NCBI RefSeq assembly: GCF_018728565.1 | Contig: NZ_JACSOI010000003.1 | Span: forward strand, 558,001 to 622,000 | From: Zobellia russellii | GTDB taxonomy: Bacteria; Bacteroidota; Bacteroidia; Flavobacteriales; Flavobacteriaceae | DNA: 64,000 nucleotides | Direction of reading: 5' to 3' | Part shown: in pieces, positions 46,581-56,064 of the stretch | Layout: each line of letters opens with the position of its first letter | Numbering within the stretch: position 1 is the stretch's first letter | Made by a program: the position numbers and the translations under genes | The notes under the pieces: generated by a model | Databases searched by the model: none | What the model saw: only the letters and a program-made list of their open reading frames with translations | Told to the model about the DNA's origin: nothing

Positions 46581-48056
46581 ATGGCAAATTACTTTAATAC
46601 ATTATCATTAAGAGATCAACTGACGCAATTGGGCAAGTGTAGGTTCATGGATGCTTCAGAATTCGCAGATGGTGTATCAGCTTTAAAAGGAAAAAAAATA
46701 GTTATTGTTGGTTGTGGAGCCCAAGGTTTGAACCAAGGTCTAAATATGCGCGATTCAGGTTTGGATATCGCTTATGCCTTGCGTGATGCTGCAATTAAAG
46801 AAAAAAGACAATCCTTTTTAAACGCTAGCGAAAACGGATTTACCGTTGGTACGTACCAAGAATTGATTCCTAGTGCCGATGTGGTTATCAACCTAACTCC
46901 GGACAAGCAGCATACTGCTGTGGTTGGTGCAGTAATGCCATTAATGAAAAAGGGAGCTACGTTATCCTATTCTCACGGTTTTAACATTGTAGAAGAAGGT
47001 ACTCAGGTTCGTGAGGATCTTACTGTAATAATGGTAGCGCCAAAGAGTCCAGGTTCTGAGGTGCGTGAAGAATATAAAAGAGGTTTTGGCGTACCTACTT
47101 TAATTGCCGTTCATCCAGAGAATGACCCAGAAGGTAAAGGTTTGGAGCAAGCTAAAGCATATGCCGCAGGTACAGGTGGACATAGAGCTGGTGTTCTTGA
47201 GTCTTCTTTTGTAGCGGAAGTAAAGTCGGATTTAATGGGTGAGCAGACTATCCTTTGTGGGTTGTTACAAACAGGAAGTATTCTTTGTTTCGATAAAATG
47301 ATCGAGAAAGGTATAGATGCCGGTTACGCTTCTAAATTGATTCAATACGGATGGGAAACCATTACCGAAGGAATGAAATACGGTGGTATTACCAACATGA
47401 TGGACCGTTTGTCCAATCCTGCAAAAATCAAGGCTTTTGAACTTTCGGAAGAATTAAAGGATATCATGCGTCCACTATTTCAAAAACATATGGACGATAT
47501 TATGACCGGTCATTTCTCTAAAACAATGATGGAAGACTGGGCCAATGACGATAAAAACTTATTGACTTGGCGTGCAGCAACGGGTGAAACCGCTTTTGAA
47601 AAAACTCCGGCAGGTGATGATAACATCTCTGAACAAGAGTTTTATGATAACGGTGTGTTAATGGTGGCTATGGTTAGAGCTGGTGTTGAGTTGGCTTTTG
47701 AAAGTATGACGGAATCTGGAATCATTGGTGAGTCTGCTTATTATGAGTCATTGCATGAAACTCCGTTGATTGCGAATACAATCGCAAGAAAGAAATTGTT
47801 TGAAATGAACCGAGTAATTTCAGATACGGCCGAGTACGGTTGTTATTTGTTCGATCATGCGTGTAAACCATTATTGACCGATTTTATGAAGAAAATAGAT
47901 ACGGACGTAATTGGTAAGGCATATGCCGGTGACAAAGGTAACGGTGTAGATAACGCAAAATTAATTACGGTTAACAAGGTACTTCGTGATCACCCAGTAG
48001 AAATTGTAGGAGCAAGACTTCGTGCTTCTATGACGGCTATGAAGCCTATTGTATAA
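46581..48056 (+). CDS. ilvC: Ketol-acid reductoisomerase (class II, long form)
   Basis: 491 aa, the long (class II) type as in E. coli, not the ~330-aa class I form. NADPH-binding [21 protein letters not shown], the basic residues in [14 protein letters not shown], the metal-ligand segment ([21 protein letters not shown]) and duplicated C-terminal knotted domain are present. It converts acetolactate into dihydroxy-isovalerate and the aceto-hydroxybutyrate product into its dihydroxy acid. It is followed by a strong hairpin. Confidence 0.96.
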   Translation: MANYFNTLSLRDQLTQLGKCRFMDASEFADGVSALKGKKIVIVGCGAQGLNQGLNMRDSGLDIAYALRDAAIKEKRQSFLNASENGFTVGTYQELIPSADVVINLTPDKQHTAVVGAVMPLMKKGATLSYSHGFNIVEEGTQVREDLTVIMVAPKSPGSEVREEYKRGFGVPTLIAVHPENDPEGKGLEQAKAYAAGTGGHRAGVLESSFVAEVKSDLMGEQTILCGLLQTGSILCFDKMIEKGIDAGYASKLIQYGWETITEGMKYGGITNMMDRLSNPAKIKAFELSEELKDIMRPLFQKHMDDIMTGHFSKTMMEDWANDDKNLLTWRAATGETAFEKTPAGDDNISEQEFYDNGVLMVAMVRAGVELAFESMTESGIIGESAYYESLHETPLIANTIARKKLFEMNRVISDTAEYGCYLFDHACKPLLTDFMKKIDTDVIGKAYAGDKGNGVDNAKLITVNKVLRDHPVEIVGARLRASMTAMKPIV

Positions 48057-48066
48057 TTAATAGAAC

Positions 48067-48129
48067 AACCCTGTCCGGTTATTTTATCTTCCTTACTATG
48101 GGGAATTAAAATTCTAGACAGGGTTTTTT
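48067..48129 (+). terminator. Hairpin with T-tract between ilvC and ilvA
   Basis: Arms 48067-48075 (AACCCTGTC) and 48117-48125 pair perfectly, inner arms 48081-48086 and 48107-48112 also pair, and six T follow to 48129. The T-tract ends only 3 nt before the ilvA ATG at 48133, so the structure covers the ilvA ribosome-binding region. It is a terminator for ilvC, an attenuator for ilvA, or both. Confidence 0.75.
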
Positions 48130-48132
48130 AAT

Positions 48133-49383
48133 ATGACCTATTTTCCAAATATATCTGATGTAAGAAGGGCGGCAGAAACTATTGCCCAAGTGGCCACGGT
48201 TACGCCTTTAATGTCCAGCATACGTCTATCCAAAATGTATGATGCCAATGTTCTACTCAAAAGAGAAGATTTGCACAGGGTACGTTCGTATAAAATTCGT
48301 GGAGCGTTCAATAAGATAAGTTCGCTTTCGGAAAAGGAAAGACAAAACGGGATTGTTTGTGCCAGTGCTGGAAACCATGCGCAGGGAGTAGCTTTTGCAT
48401 GTAATCACTTAAAGATTCAGGGTACGGTATATATGCCATCCGTAACTCCTAAACAAAAGATTGAACAAACCAAAATGTTTGGTGGTGAGTGGGTAACGGT
48501 TGTTTTGGAAGGAGATACTTTTGATGATTCTTCCAAGAGCGCTAAAACGTTCTGCGAAAACAATTCAAAAACGTTCATTCATCCTTTTGATGACCCTAAG
48601 GTAATAGAGGGGCAAGGTACTGTAGGTTTGGAATTATTGGAACAATCCAAAGAGCCGATAGACTATATTTTTGCTGCAATAGGTGGTGGTGGACTGGCCT
48701 CAGGATTAATAGGTGTTTTTAAAGAACTATCTCCCAATACCAAAATTATCGGGGTAGAACCGGAAGGGGCGCCCTCTATGAAAACTTCCATAGAAAACAA
48801 TAAGAACACAGAGCTTTCTAAAATTGACAAGTTCATTGATGGTGCTGCAGTGCAGAAAGTGGGCGATCTTACTTTTCAAATCTGTAAGAACGGACTCCAT
48901 AACATGGTTACCGTTGCAGAAGGAAAAGTATGCCAAACCATTCTAGACCTTTACAATAGGGATGCTATTGTGGTTGAGCCTGCAGGAGCTTTGACCATTG
49001 CTGCCTTAGATGGCTTTGCTGAAGAAATAAAAGGGAAAAATGTAGTTTGTATTCTTAGTGGAAGCAACAATGATATCACCAGAACTGCAGAAATCAAAGA
49101 GCGTGCACTACTTTATGGCCAGCTTAAGCATTATTTTATAGTTAGGTTTCCGCAAAGACCTGGTGCTTTAAAAGAATTTGTAGCTGAGATTTTAGGTCCG
49201 GACGATGATATTACCCATTTTGAGTATTCTAAAAAATCCAGTAGAGAAAATGCCCCGGCTATTGTAGGTATTGAATTGAAATGTCGGGAAGACTTAAAAC
49301 CATTGGTGCAGCGTATGAAAGCCAATAATTTTTATGGCGATTATCTAAATGATAAACCAGACCTTTTTCAATATTTGGTCTAG
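48133..49383 (+). CDS. ilvA: Threonine ammonia-lyase (threonine deaminase)
   Basis: 416 aa. Pyridoxal-phosphate Lys54 in RSYKIRGAFNK, Gly-rich phosphate loop in AIGGGGLASGL, and a C-terminal ACT-like regulatory domain (HYFIVRFPQRPGALKEFVAEIL), which suggests feedback control by isoleucine, though only one ACT-like domain is present instead of two. It makes 2-oxobutyrate, the first step from threonine to isoleucine. Its ATG is 3 nt after the T-tract of the preceding terminator-like hairpin. Confidence 0.95.
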   Translation: MTYFPNISDVRRAAETIAQVATVTPLMSSIRLSKMYDANVLLKREDLHRVRSYKIRGAFNKISSLSEKERQNGIVCASAGNHAQGVAFACNHLKIQGTVYMPSVTPKQKIEQTKMFGGEWVTVVLEGDTFDDSSKSAKTFCENNSKTFIHPFDDPKVIEGQGTVGLELLEQSKEPIDYIFAAIGGGGLASGLIGVFKELSPNTKIIGVEPEGAPSMKTSIENNKNTELSKIDKFIDGAAVQKVGDLTFQICKNGLHNMVTVAEGKVCQTILDLYNRDAIVVEPAGALTIAALDGFAEEIKGKNVVCILSGSNNDITRTAEIKERALLYGQLKHYFIVRFPQRPGALKEFVAEILGPDDDITHFEYSKKSSRENAPAIVGIELKCREDLKPLVQRMKANNFYGDYLNDKPDLFQYLV

Positions 49384-49533
49384 GGTTTCACAATTTGCGA
49401 CTCTTTTATGAAAATCTGAAAAGCTAGGCTTATTTAAAATTTTCATAACCTTATCTAATTTGTTAATTATGTATTTTCGTTATAACTACTTTCTTAGAGG
49501 TAGTTTACATGACTATAATAAACCATTCCTAAA

Positions 49534-51114
49534 ATGAAAGCAATACCCGAAGAATACCAAATAGATAATACAATAGACCAAAGAAAGTATTTGGTAAATG
49601 GCGAACTAAAAACGTGGTCCGGTAATACTACCGAAGTATACTCAACTATATCATCTACAGAAGAATACAAGCCTACATTATTGGGTACTATTCCAGATAT
49701 GGGGGAACCGGAAGCAATCGAGGCTTTGGACGGGGCCATGAAAGCTTTTAATAGAGGACAAGGAGTATGGCCAACTATGCATGTAAAGGACCGTATTGAG
49801 TGTATGGAAAATTTCGTGCGCCAAATGAAGACTAAGAGGGAAATCATTGTAAAACTTCTGATGTGGGAAATTGGGAAATCTTTACCTGATAGTCAAAAAG
49901 AGTTTGATCGTACCGTAGACTATATAAACGATACAATAGAAGAATACAAGCAGTTAGACCGTAACTCCGCTAAGTTTCAAAAGCAAGATGGAGTTTATGC
50001 TCATATAAAAAGAGGTCCGTTGGGTGTTGTACTGTGTTTAGGACCTTACAACTATCCTTTAAACGAAACCTTTGCCTTACTTATTCCCGCTATAATCATG
50101 GGGAATACCACTATTTTTAAACCGGCAAAACATGGGGTCTTGTTGATTACTCCATTGTTGGAAGCTTTTCAATCTTCCTTTCCAAAAGGGGTGGTGAATA
50201 TTATTTTTGGTAGAGGTAGGGCAGTGGCGGCACCTATCATGCAAACGGGAAAAGTAGATGTCCTTGCGCTCATAGGGAATAGTAAATCTGCCAATGCATT
50301 ACAGGAACAACATCCTAAGAGTAACAGACTTCGGTTGGTTTTAGGGTTAGAGGCTAAGAATCCGGCAATTATTCTGCCCGATGCAGATTTAGATTTAACT
50401 ATTGATGAATGTATTGCAGGTACCTTATCCTTTAACGGGCAGCGTTGTACAGCGCTTAAAGTAATATATGTACACGAAGATATAAGGGAGGAGTTTTTAA
50501 AACGTTATGCCAAACGGGTAGATGCTTTAAAATTTGGAAACCCATGGGACAATGGGGTGAAGCTGACCCCTTTGCCAGAGCCTGGAAAACCGGACTATAT
50601 TCAAGAGTTGATAGACGACGCTGTTACCAAAGGAGCAAAAATAAAGAACAAAAAAGGAGGCCAGCGGTTTGATAATTATATATGGCCAGCAGTTTTATAC
50701 CCAGTTACAAAAGATATGAGAGTGTATCAAGAAGAGCAGTTTGGTCCTATTGTACCCGTACTTTCCTTCTCGGATATTGAAGAACCATTAAACGATATGG
50801 CCGAAAGCAACTACGGACAACAGGTGAGTTTATTTGGGAAAGATGTATACGCGCTTTCGCCACTTATAGACACTTTGGTGAACTTGGTATGTCGTGTAAA
50901 TTTGAATAGTTCTTGCCAGCGTGGGCCGGATATGTATCCGTTTACCGGAAGAAAAGACTCAGCTCAAGCTACTTTGAGCGTTCATGATGCTTTGCGTTCA
51001 TTTTCAATTAGAACGTTTGTGGCCTTCAAGGATAACGACTTAAACAATGAGACTATTCAGCAGTTATTGGAAGCAAAACTATCCAACTTTGTTAGTACGG
51101 ATTATATATTGTAA
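49534..51114 (+). CDS. gapN: NADP-dependent glyceraldehyde-3-phosphate dehydrogenase (non-phosphorylating, aldehyde dehydrogenase family)
   Basis: 526 aa, aldehyde dehydrogenase superfamily. Cofactor segment [36 protein letters not shown], the glutamate in [13 protein letters not shown] and the catalytic Cys in [15 protein letters not shown]. The [23 protein letters not shown] end is typical of the GapN group. It oxidises glyceraldehyde 3-phosphate straight to 3-phosphoglycerate and gives NADPH. A 10-bp inverted repeat (49406-49415/49439-49448) lies upstream. It is not an amino-acid gene, though NADPH from it could serve IlvC. Confidence 0.88.
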   Translation: MKAIPEEYQIDNTIDQRKYLVNGELKTWSGNTTEVYSTISSTEEYKPTLLGTIPDMGEPEAIEALDGAMKAFNRGQGVWPTMHVKDRIECMENFVRQMKTKREIIVKLLMWEIGKSLPDSQKEFDRTVDYINDTIEEYKQLDRNSAKFQKQDGVYAHIKRGPLGVVLCLGPYNYPLNETFALLIPAIIMGNTTIFKPAKHGVLLITPLLEAFQSSFPKGVVNIIFGRGRAVAAPIMQTGKVDVLALIGNSKSANALQEQHPKSNRLRLVLGLEAKNPAIILPDADLDLTIDECIAGTLSFNGQRCTALKVIYVHEDIREEFLKRYAKRVDALKFGNPWDNGVKLTPLPEPGKPDYIQELIDDAVTKGAKIKNKKGGQRFDNYIWPAVLYPVTKDMRVYQEEQFGPIVPVLSFSDIEEPLNDMAESNYGQQVSLFGKDVYALSPLIDTLVNLVCRVNLNSSCQRGPDMYPFTGRKDSAQATLSVHDALRSFSIRTFVAFKDNDLNNETIQQLLEAKLSNFVSTDYIL

Positions 51115-51307
51115 TCTATCCCTTTAAACTACAAAAGCACAAAGGTTTCAATCGTAGCTTTGTATATCTTTCAAGGTTTCCCCTGAAACGCTAACATAGG
51201 TTTGAAGTATAAAATTTTACCCCTATTTGCAGGGGTATTCTTTTTTTATGGGTAATTATGAACATAAATCTGACAATCGCGCATATTTTTAATTGATTTT
51301 CTCGCCA

Positions 51308-51315
51308 TAACTTTG
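51308..51315 (+). promoter_or_regulatory. Putative -7 element of the MFS transporter gene
   Basis: TAACTTTG, an exact TAnnTTTG match, 78 nt before the ATG at 51393; no convincing -33 element. Confidence 0.4.
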
Positions 51316-51392
51316 CTTAAAATTTTTGTTAATTTTTAATGTAAGCTCCAAATCTTACAAATAAATTTTGTTTAATTAAAAAGGTGTGTGCT

Positions 51393-52592
51393 ATGAAAAC
51401 AAACACAGCAAATAGAAAAGCGCTAATAGCTTTAGCGATAGGTGGTTTTGGTATTGGATTGACGGAATTTGTTATCATGGGAATTCTTCCTGATGTAGCT
51501 AAAGGTTTAGGTATTACCATTCCTCAAGCTGGTCATTCTATTGCGGCTTATGCACTAGGAGTAGTAGTTGGAGCTCCGTTATTAACCAAAATAGGAGCCA
51601 AGTTAAATTCACGAACGGTTTTATTATTATTAATGGGGTGGTTCACCTTATTTAATACACTATCCGGTTTTTCGGATAGTTATATCACATTATTGATTAC
51701 TCGATTCTTATCGGGATTACCGCACGGAGCCTTTTTTGGAATAGGTGCCGTAGTTGCCGGTAAGTTGGTCAAGGCAGGAAAATCAGCTCAAGCAATTGCC
51801 GTAATGTTCTCCGGGTTAACAATTGCCAACGTTATTGGTGTACCAACGGGAACGTATATAGGACATCACTATGATTGGAGTTTGTCTTTCTTTATGGTTG
51901 GAATCGTTGGGTTTATGGCAATTTTAAGTGTGCTTTTTTGGATGCCAAAAATAACGCCAGACCTTCCTAAGGAACGATCTAACGAGAACAAGGGGTTAAA
52001 AAATGGTGAATTATGGGCACTTATTGCTTTGACAACGATTGGGACCGGCGGATTTTTTGCTTGGTATAGCTATATAGCTCCATTAGTGACCGATATTGCC
52101 GGAATGGGAGAACATATGGTTAGTTATGCTATGATTTTAGCCGGTCTTGGTATGGTAGTCGGTAATTTCTTGGGGGCAAAAATGGCGGAGTGGTTCGCAC
52201 CGTTAAAGGCAGTAGCTATAAGTTTAAGTATTATGGTTATTTTATTGTTGATAAACGCGGTAGTTGCATCAAGCCCGCAGTTATTATTGATTATGACCTT
52301 TTTAATGGGATTGGCTTCTTTTACGGTTTCAACACCCATACAGATGGCAATTATCAATACATCAAAAGGAAATGAAATGTTGGGTTCTTCAATGAATCAA
52401 AGCGCTTTTAATATGGGAAATGCCTCGGGTGCTTACTTGGCCGGTTTGCCAATAGCCTATGGTTTTGGAGTAGTATATTCTGGAATTGTAGGAGCAGTCC
52501 TTGCCGGAATTGGCGTGGTTATGGCTGTTTCAATTTTGGTGTATAGAAGGCAAAAAGCAAATAAATATAGAAAATTGGCTTATAATAGTTAG
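51393..52592 (+). CDS. MFS transporter, AraJ-like exporter family
   Basis: 399 aa from ATG 51393; a GTG at 51384 would add only Met-Cys-Ala before it. Twelve membrane segments; FGIGLTEFVIMGILPDVAKGLGIT and SLPHGAFFGIGAVVAGKLVK match the AraJ/YdhP (DHA1) family, which exports sugars, purines or drugs. It lies alone between gapN and the convergent leu operon. Export of an amino acid or intermediate would fit the surroundings, but this is a guess. Confidence 0.9.
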   Translation: MKTNTANRKALIALAIGGFGIGLTEFVIMGILPDVAKGLGITIPQAGHSIAAYALGVVVGAPLLTKIGAKLNSRTVLLLLMGWFTLFNTLSGFSDSYITLLITRFLSGLPHGAFFGIGAVVAGKLVKAGKSAQAIAVMFSGLTIANVIGVPTGTYIGHHYDWSLSFFMVGIVGFMAILSVLFWMPKITPDLPKERSNENKGLKNGELWALIALTTIGTGGFFAWYSYIAPLVTDIAGMGEHMVSYAMILAGLGMVVGNFLGAKMAEWFAPLKAVAISLSIMVILLLINAVVASSPQLLLIMTFLMGLASFTVSTPIQMAIINTSKGNEMLGSSMNQSAFNMGNASGAYLAGLPIAYGFGVVYSGIVGAVLAGIGVVMAVSILVYRRQKANKYRKLAYNS

Positions 52593-52643
52593 GCGAAGTG
52601 TATTGTGTAGTTTAAAATATAAATTACATTATTGATGATAATA

Positions 52644-52676
52644 AAAAACCTCCCAAGTTAATCTTGGGAGGTTTTT
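52644..52676. terminator. Bidirectional terminator between the MFS gene and the leu operon
   Basis: Arms 52649-52657 and 52663-52671 pair perfectly (9 bp, plus A/T extensions) around a 5-nt loop, with A-tract left and T-tract right. Confidence 0.88.
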
Positions 52677-52700
52677 AGTATTATTTTGATTATAATCTAC

Positions 52701-53756
52701 TTAAACATTCTTGGCCAACCAATCACCAACTTCGCTTGTTTTGTACGATTTGGCGTCTTCGGAAAGGTCTTCGGTTACGATGCCTTCGGCTAAAGACTTG
52801 TTTACTACACGACGGATGTCCTCGGCTTCTTCCTGTAGACCGAAATCTTCAAATAGCATAGCTGCTGAAAGTACGGTTGCCAATGGGTTGGCGATATCCT
52901 TTCCTGCGGCTTGTGGGTAAGAACCGTGTATGGGCTCGTACAATTTTGTTTTTTCACCTACGGAAGCAGAAGGCATTAATCCCATAGAACCTGAAATTAC
53001 GGAAGCTTCATCCGTTAGGATATCTCCAAATAGGTTTTCTGTGATGATTACATCGTATCCTTTTGGCCATTGTACCAAACGCATGGCAACGGCATCCACA
53101 AATTCATAAGAAACTTCAACCTCAGGATAATCTTTTTCCATGGCCTGTACGGTTTCTCTCCATAAACGTGAAGATTCCAAAACGTTGGCTTTGTCAACAC
53201 AACAAAGACGTTTAGACCGATTCATGGCCATTTCAAAACCTTTTTTTGCCAAACGCTGAATTTCGGCTCGAGTATAGGTCATGGTGTCAAAAGCTGTATT
53301 CCCATCATCTTTTCTTCCGCGTTCCCCAAAATATACACCACCTGTTAACTCACGAAGAATTATCAAATCGGTACCTTCTATACGTTCGCGTTTTAAAGGC
53401 GACTTATCAATTAAAGAAGGGAAAGTAAAGGTTGGACGTACATTGGCAAAAAGACCCAATTTTTGTCTCATTTTCAATAAACCTTGCTCAGGACGCACCT
53501 TAGCGGAAGGGTCATTATCAAATCTCGGGTGACCTATGGCTCCAAAAAGAACGGCATCTGCACTGGCACAAACTTCGTGTGTTGAATCTGGATAAGGCTC
53601 TCCAACAGCATCAATAGCTGCAGCGCCTGTCAACGCAGGTTTCCAACTTATTTCGTGCTTATATTTTGTTGCGATAGCGTCGCAAACTTTTACGGCTTGG
53701 TCAATAACTTCGGGGCCGATACCATCTCCGGCCAATAGTGCAATGTTTAATTTCAT
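52701..53756 (-). CDS. leuB: 3-isopropylmalate dehydrogenase
   Basis: 351 aa. LLAGDGIGPEVIDQAVKV at the start, substrate Arg residues in AKVRPEQGLLKMRQKLGLFANVRP, Tyr/Lys catalytic pair (MTYTRAEIQR, CCVDKANVL), and metal-binding EFVDAVAMRLVQ and ENLFGDILTDEASV. Acts in leucine synthesis, and on 3-methylmalate if the citramalate route runs. Last gene of the minus-strand leuCD-cimA-leuB run, 17 nt after the synthase. Confidence 0.96.
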   Translation of the reverse strand: MKLNIALLAGDGIGPEVIDQAVKVCDAIATKYKHEISWKPALTGAAAIDAVGEPYPDSTHEVCASADAVLFGAIGHPRFDNDPSAKVRPEQGLLKMRQKLGLFANVRPTFTFPSLIDKSPLKRERIEGTDLIILRELTGGVYFGERGRKDDGNTAFDTMTYTRAEIQRLAKKGFEMAMNRSKRLCCVDKANVLESSRLWRETVQAMEKDYPEVEVSYEFVDAVAMRLVQWPKGYDVIITENLFGDILTDEASVISGSMGLMPSASVGEKTKLYEPIHGSYPQAAGKDIANPLATVLSAAMLFEDFGLQEEAEDIRRVVNKSLAEGIVTEDLSEDAKSYKTSEVGDWLAKNV

Positions 53757-53773
53757 TATCGTATTGATTCTAT

Positions 53774-55291
53774 TTATATAATATTAAGCATCTTTTCTGT
53801 TGCTTTGATTGCGGATACCGTTTGATCGGAATCCAAACCTCTTGTAATCAATTCTTTACTTCCATTCTGCCAAGTGATTATGGTCTCACACAAAGCATCG
53901 GAATTACTTCCTGGCGGAATCCTTACGGCATAATCCGTTAGTTTTGGAAAATCCATTTTCTTTGAGGTGTAGAGTTTTCTAAGGGCGTTCATAAAAGCGT
54001 CATACTGTCCATCTCCCTGCGCATGCGCCTCTAAAAGTTCTCCGTTCATTTCTAAGGAAACCGTAGTTGATGGACGCAACCCTTTTGAATGAGTGAGTAC
54101 ATACGACCGGATAAATACTTTCTGTTGATGGTCGTCTCCACCACCCAAAACATCCGAAATGATATAGGGCAGATCATCTTTGGTTACTCTTTCTTTTTTG
54201 TCTCCCAACTCAATAATACGTTGGGTAACTTTTTTTAATTCCTCATCATTAAGAGTAAGTCCTAATTCTTGTAAGTTCTTCTGTATATTGGCTTTTCCCG
54301 AAGTTTTTCCAAGTGCGTATTTTCTTTTTCTACCAAAACGCTCGGGCAGTAGGTCGTTAAAATACAGATTCTTTTTACTGTCCCCATCCGCATGTATGCC
54401 AGCGGTCTGGGTAAATACATTATCACCAACAATGGGCTTATTGGAAGGAATGCCCACTCCGGTAAAAGCAGAGACCAGTTTACTTACTTTGTATAATGAA
54501 GACTCGTTTACATTGATTTTAACATCCGTCAAAAAATCATTTATTACCGCTACGGCACTCGCCATGGGAGCATTTCCTGCTCGTTCGCCCATTCCGTTTA
54601 CCGTAAGGTGAAGTCCGTGGCAACCGGCTTTAACCGCTTCCATAACATTTGCCACACCAAGGTCATAATCATTGTGACCATGAAAATCAAAATGTGTATT
54701 TGGGTAACGCGCTACAATTTCCGAAGTGTAATCAAATGTTTCGGTGTGTGTCAATACACCCAATGTATCCGGAAGTAAAACGCGTTTAACAGGCTGTTGC
54801 GTAAGAAAATCCAAGTATTGAAAAACGTATTCTTTGGAAGTGCGCATACCATTACTCCAGTCTTCAAGATACACATTGGTGTCAATGTTATTTTTGGAAG
54901 CCAAGGCAATTGCCTTTTCAATATCTGAAAAATGTTCTTCCGGAGTTTTTTTAAGCTGATGGGTAAGGTGGTTCAATGAACCCTTGGTAAGCAAGTTTTG
55001 CACTTTAGCACCTGCCTTTTTCATCCAATCTATTGAAACGCCACCGTCTACAAACGTAAGAACCTCTACCTTATCAATACAGTTTTCTGCCGAAGCCCAT
55101 TCCGCTATTTGTTTAACGGACTCTAGTTCCCCATCGGAAACACGTGCCGAAGCTACTTCAATACGGTCTACTTTTAATTCGCCTAAAAGTAATTTGGCCA
55201 AGGTGAGTTTTTCGGAAACGGAAAAGGATACGCCAGAGGTTTGTTCGCCGTCGCGCAGCGTGGTATCCATAATTTCCAGTTTTCTTTTCAT
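53774..55291 (-). CDS. cimA: Citramalate synthase-type member of the 2-isopropylmalate synthase family
   Basis: 505 aa. HMGL-like barrel (IMDTTLRDGEQTSGVSFS with Arg13 and Asp14; HFDFHGHNDYDLG; NGMGERAGNAP) and a LeuA-type C-terminal regulatory domain (DGQYDAFMNAL, DYAVRIPPGSNSDA). The sequence follows the Leptospira citramalate synthase, not the classical LeuA: Leu78, Leu101 and Tyr141 fall, with a constant shift of three, on its Leu81, Leu104 and Tyr144, which favour pyruvate over 2-oxoisovalerate (recalled from the published structure). The operon position (between leuD and leuB) is also where Bacteroides keeps this paralogue. It may be annotated as LeuA elsewhere; isopropylmalate synthase activity is not excluded, and no classical leuA lies in this window. 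Confidence 0.8.
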   Translation of the reverse strand: MKRKLEIMDTTLRDGEQTSGVSFSVSEKLTLAKLLLGELKVDRIEVASARVSDGELESVKQIAEWASAENCIDKVEVLTFVDGGVSIDWMKKAGAKVQNLLTKGSLNHLTHQLKKTPEEHFSDIEKAIALASKNNIDTNVYLEDWSNGMRTSKEYVFQYLDFLTQQPVKRVLLPDTLGVLTHTETFDYTSEIVARYPNTHFDFHGHNDYDLGVANVMEAVKAGCHGLHLTVNGMGERAGNAPMASAVAVINDFLTDVKINVNESSLYKVSKLVSAFTGVGIPSNKPIVGDNVFTQTAGIHADGDSKKNLYFNDLLPERFGRKRKYALGKTSGKANIQKNLQELGLTLNDEELKKVTQRIIELGDKKERVTKDDLPYIISDVLGGGDDHQQKVFIRSYVLTHSKGLRPSTTVSLEMNGELLEAHAQGDGQYDAFMNALRKLYTSKKMDFPKLTDYAVRIPPGSNSDALCETIITWQNGSKELITRGLDSDQTVSAIKATEKMLNII

Positions 55292-55355
55292 TTGCTCTAG
55301 GGTTTCTTTAGAACTGTATTTGTATTAAGGTGATGTTGTAGTAATTGGTGTAAAG

Positions 55356-55392
55356 GAAAAAACAACCTGCCGAAACTCCAATGGTCCGGCAG
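55356..55392 (-). terminator. Possible internal terminator between leuD and cimA
   Basis: Arms 55367-55372 (CTGCCG) and 55387-55392 pair; on the minus strand the stem is followed by GGTTG and six T (complement of 55357-55362). The stem is short, so it may only reduce read-through into the synthase gene. Confidence 0.4.
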
Positions 55393-55428
55393 ATTGCGGT
55401 AATCGTTTAACAGGTCTGCAATGGAAGG

Positions 55429-56025
55429 TTATAAAGGTCTATCCGCTGCAAATTCCTTGATTTCTTCCTGAATGTTCAAAAGGTAGTCAATGTCATCAAA
55501 ACCGTTCAACATATTTGCCTTTTTGTATGCGTTTATGTCAAAGCTTTCGGACTCTCCGCTGCCTTCTATGGTAATGGTTTGTTCCGGTAGGCTAACTTCA
55601 AAAGTTGCTTCTGGATTAGCTTCTATCGCCTTGAATATTTTATCAAGAAAGTCTGCGCTCACCTGAACGGGAAGCACGCCAATATTCAGACAGTTGTTTC
55701 TGAAGATATCTGCGAAGAAACTGGAAACCACACAACGGAACCCATAATCATAAACAGCCCAAGCAGCATGTTCACGAGAGGAACCTGAACCAAAGTTTTT
55801 TCCTCCAACTAAGATTTTACCACTGTAAGTAGGATTGTTAAGAACAAAATCCTTCTTTTCGGAACCATCGCCGTTATAACGCCAATCTCTAAAAAGATTA
55901 TCGCCAAAACCTTTACGCTCGGTAGCTTTTAAGAATCTAGCCGGTATAATTTGATCGGTGTCCACGTTCTCTATAGGAAGTGGTACTGCCGATGATTTTA
56001 AAGTATTGAATTTATCGTATGCCAT
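55429..56025 (-). CDS. leuD: 3-isopropylmalate dehydratase, small subunit
   Basis: 198 aa. ENVDTDQIIPARFL, KNFGSGSSREHAAWAVYDYG (substrate-binding swivelling domain) and FRNNCLNIGVLP are the small-subunit signatures. With LeuC it isomerises 2- to 3-isopropylmalate, and can do the same for citramalate. It follows leuC by 39 nt; a 137-nt gap with a hairpin separates it from the synthase. Confidence 0.97.
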   Translation of the reverse strand: MAYDKFNTLKSSAVPLPIENVDTDQIIPARFLKATERKGFGDNLFRDWRYNGDGSEKKDFVLNNPTYSGKILVGGKNFGSGSSREHAAWAVYDYGFRCVVSSFFADIFRNNCLNIGVLPVQVSADFLDKIFKAIEANPEATFEVSLPEQTITIEGSGESESFDINAYKKANMLNGFDDIDYLLNIQEEIKEFAADRPL

Positions 56026-56064
56026 AATTTCAAATTGTAATTCTGATTTTAGATATAAATAAAC

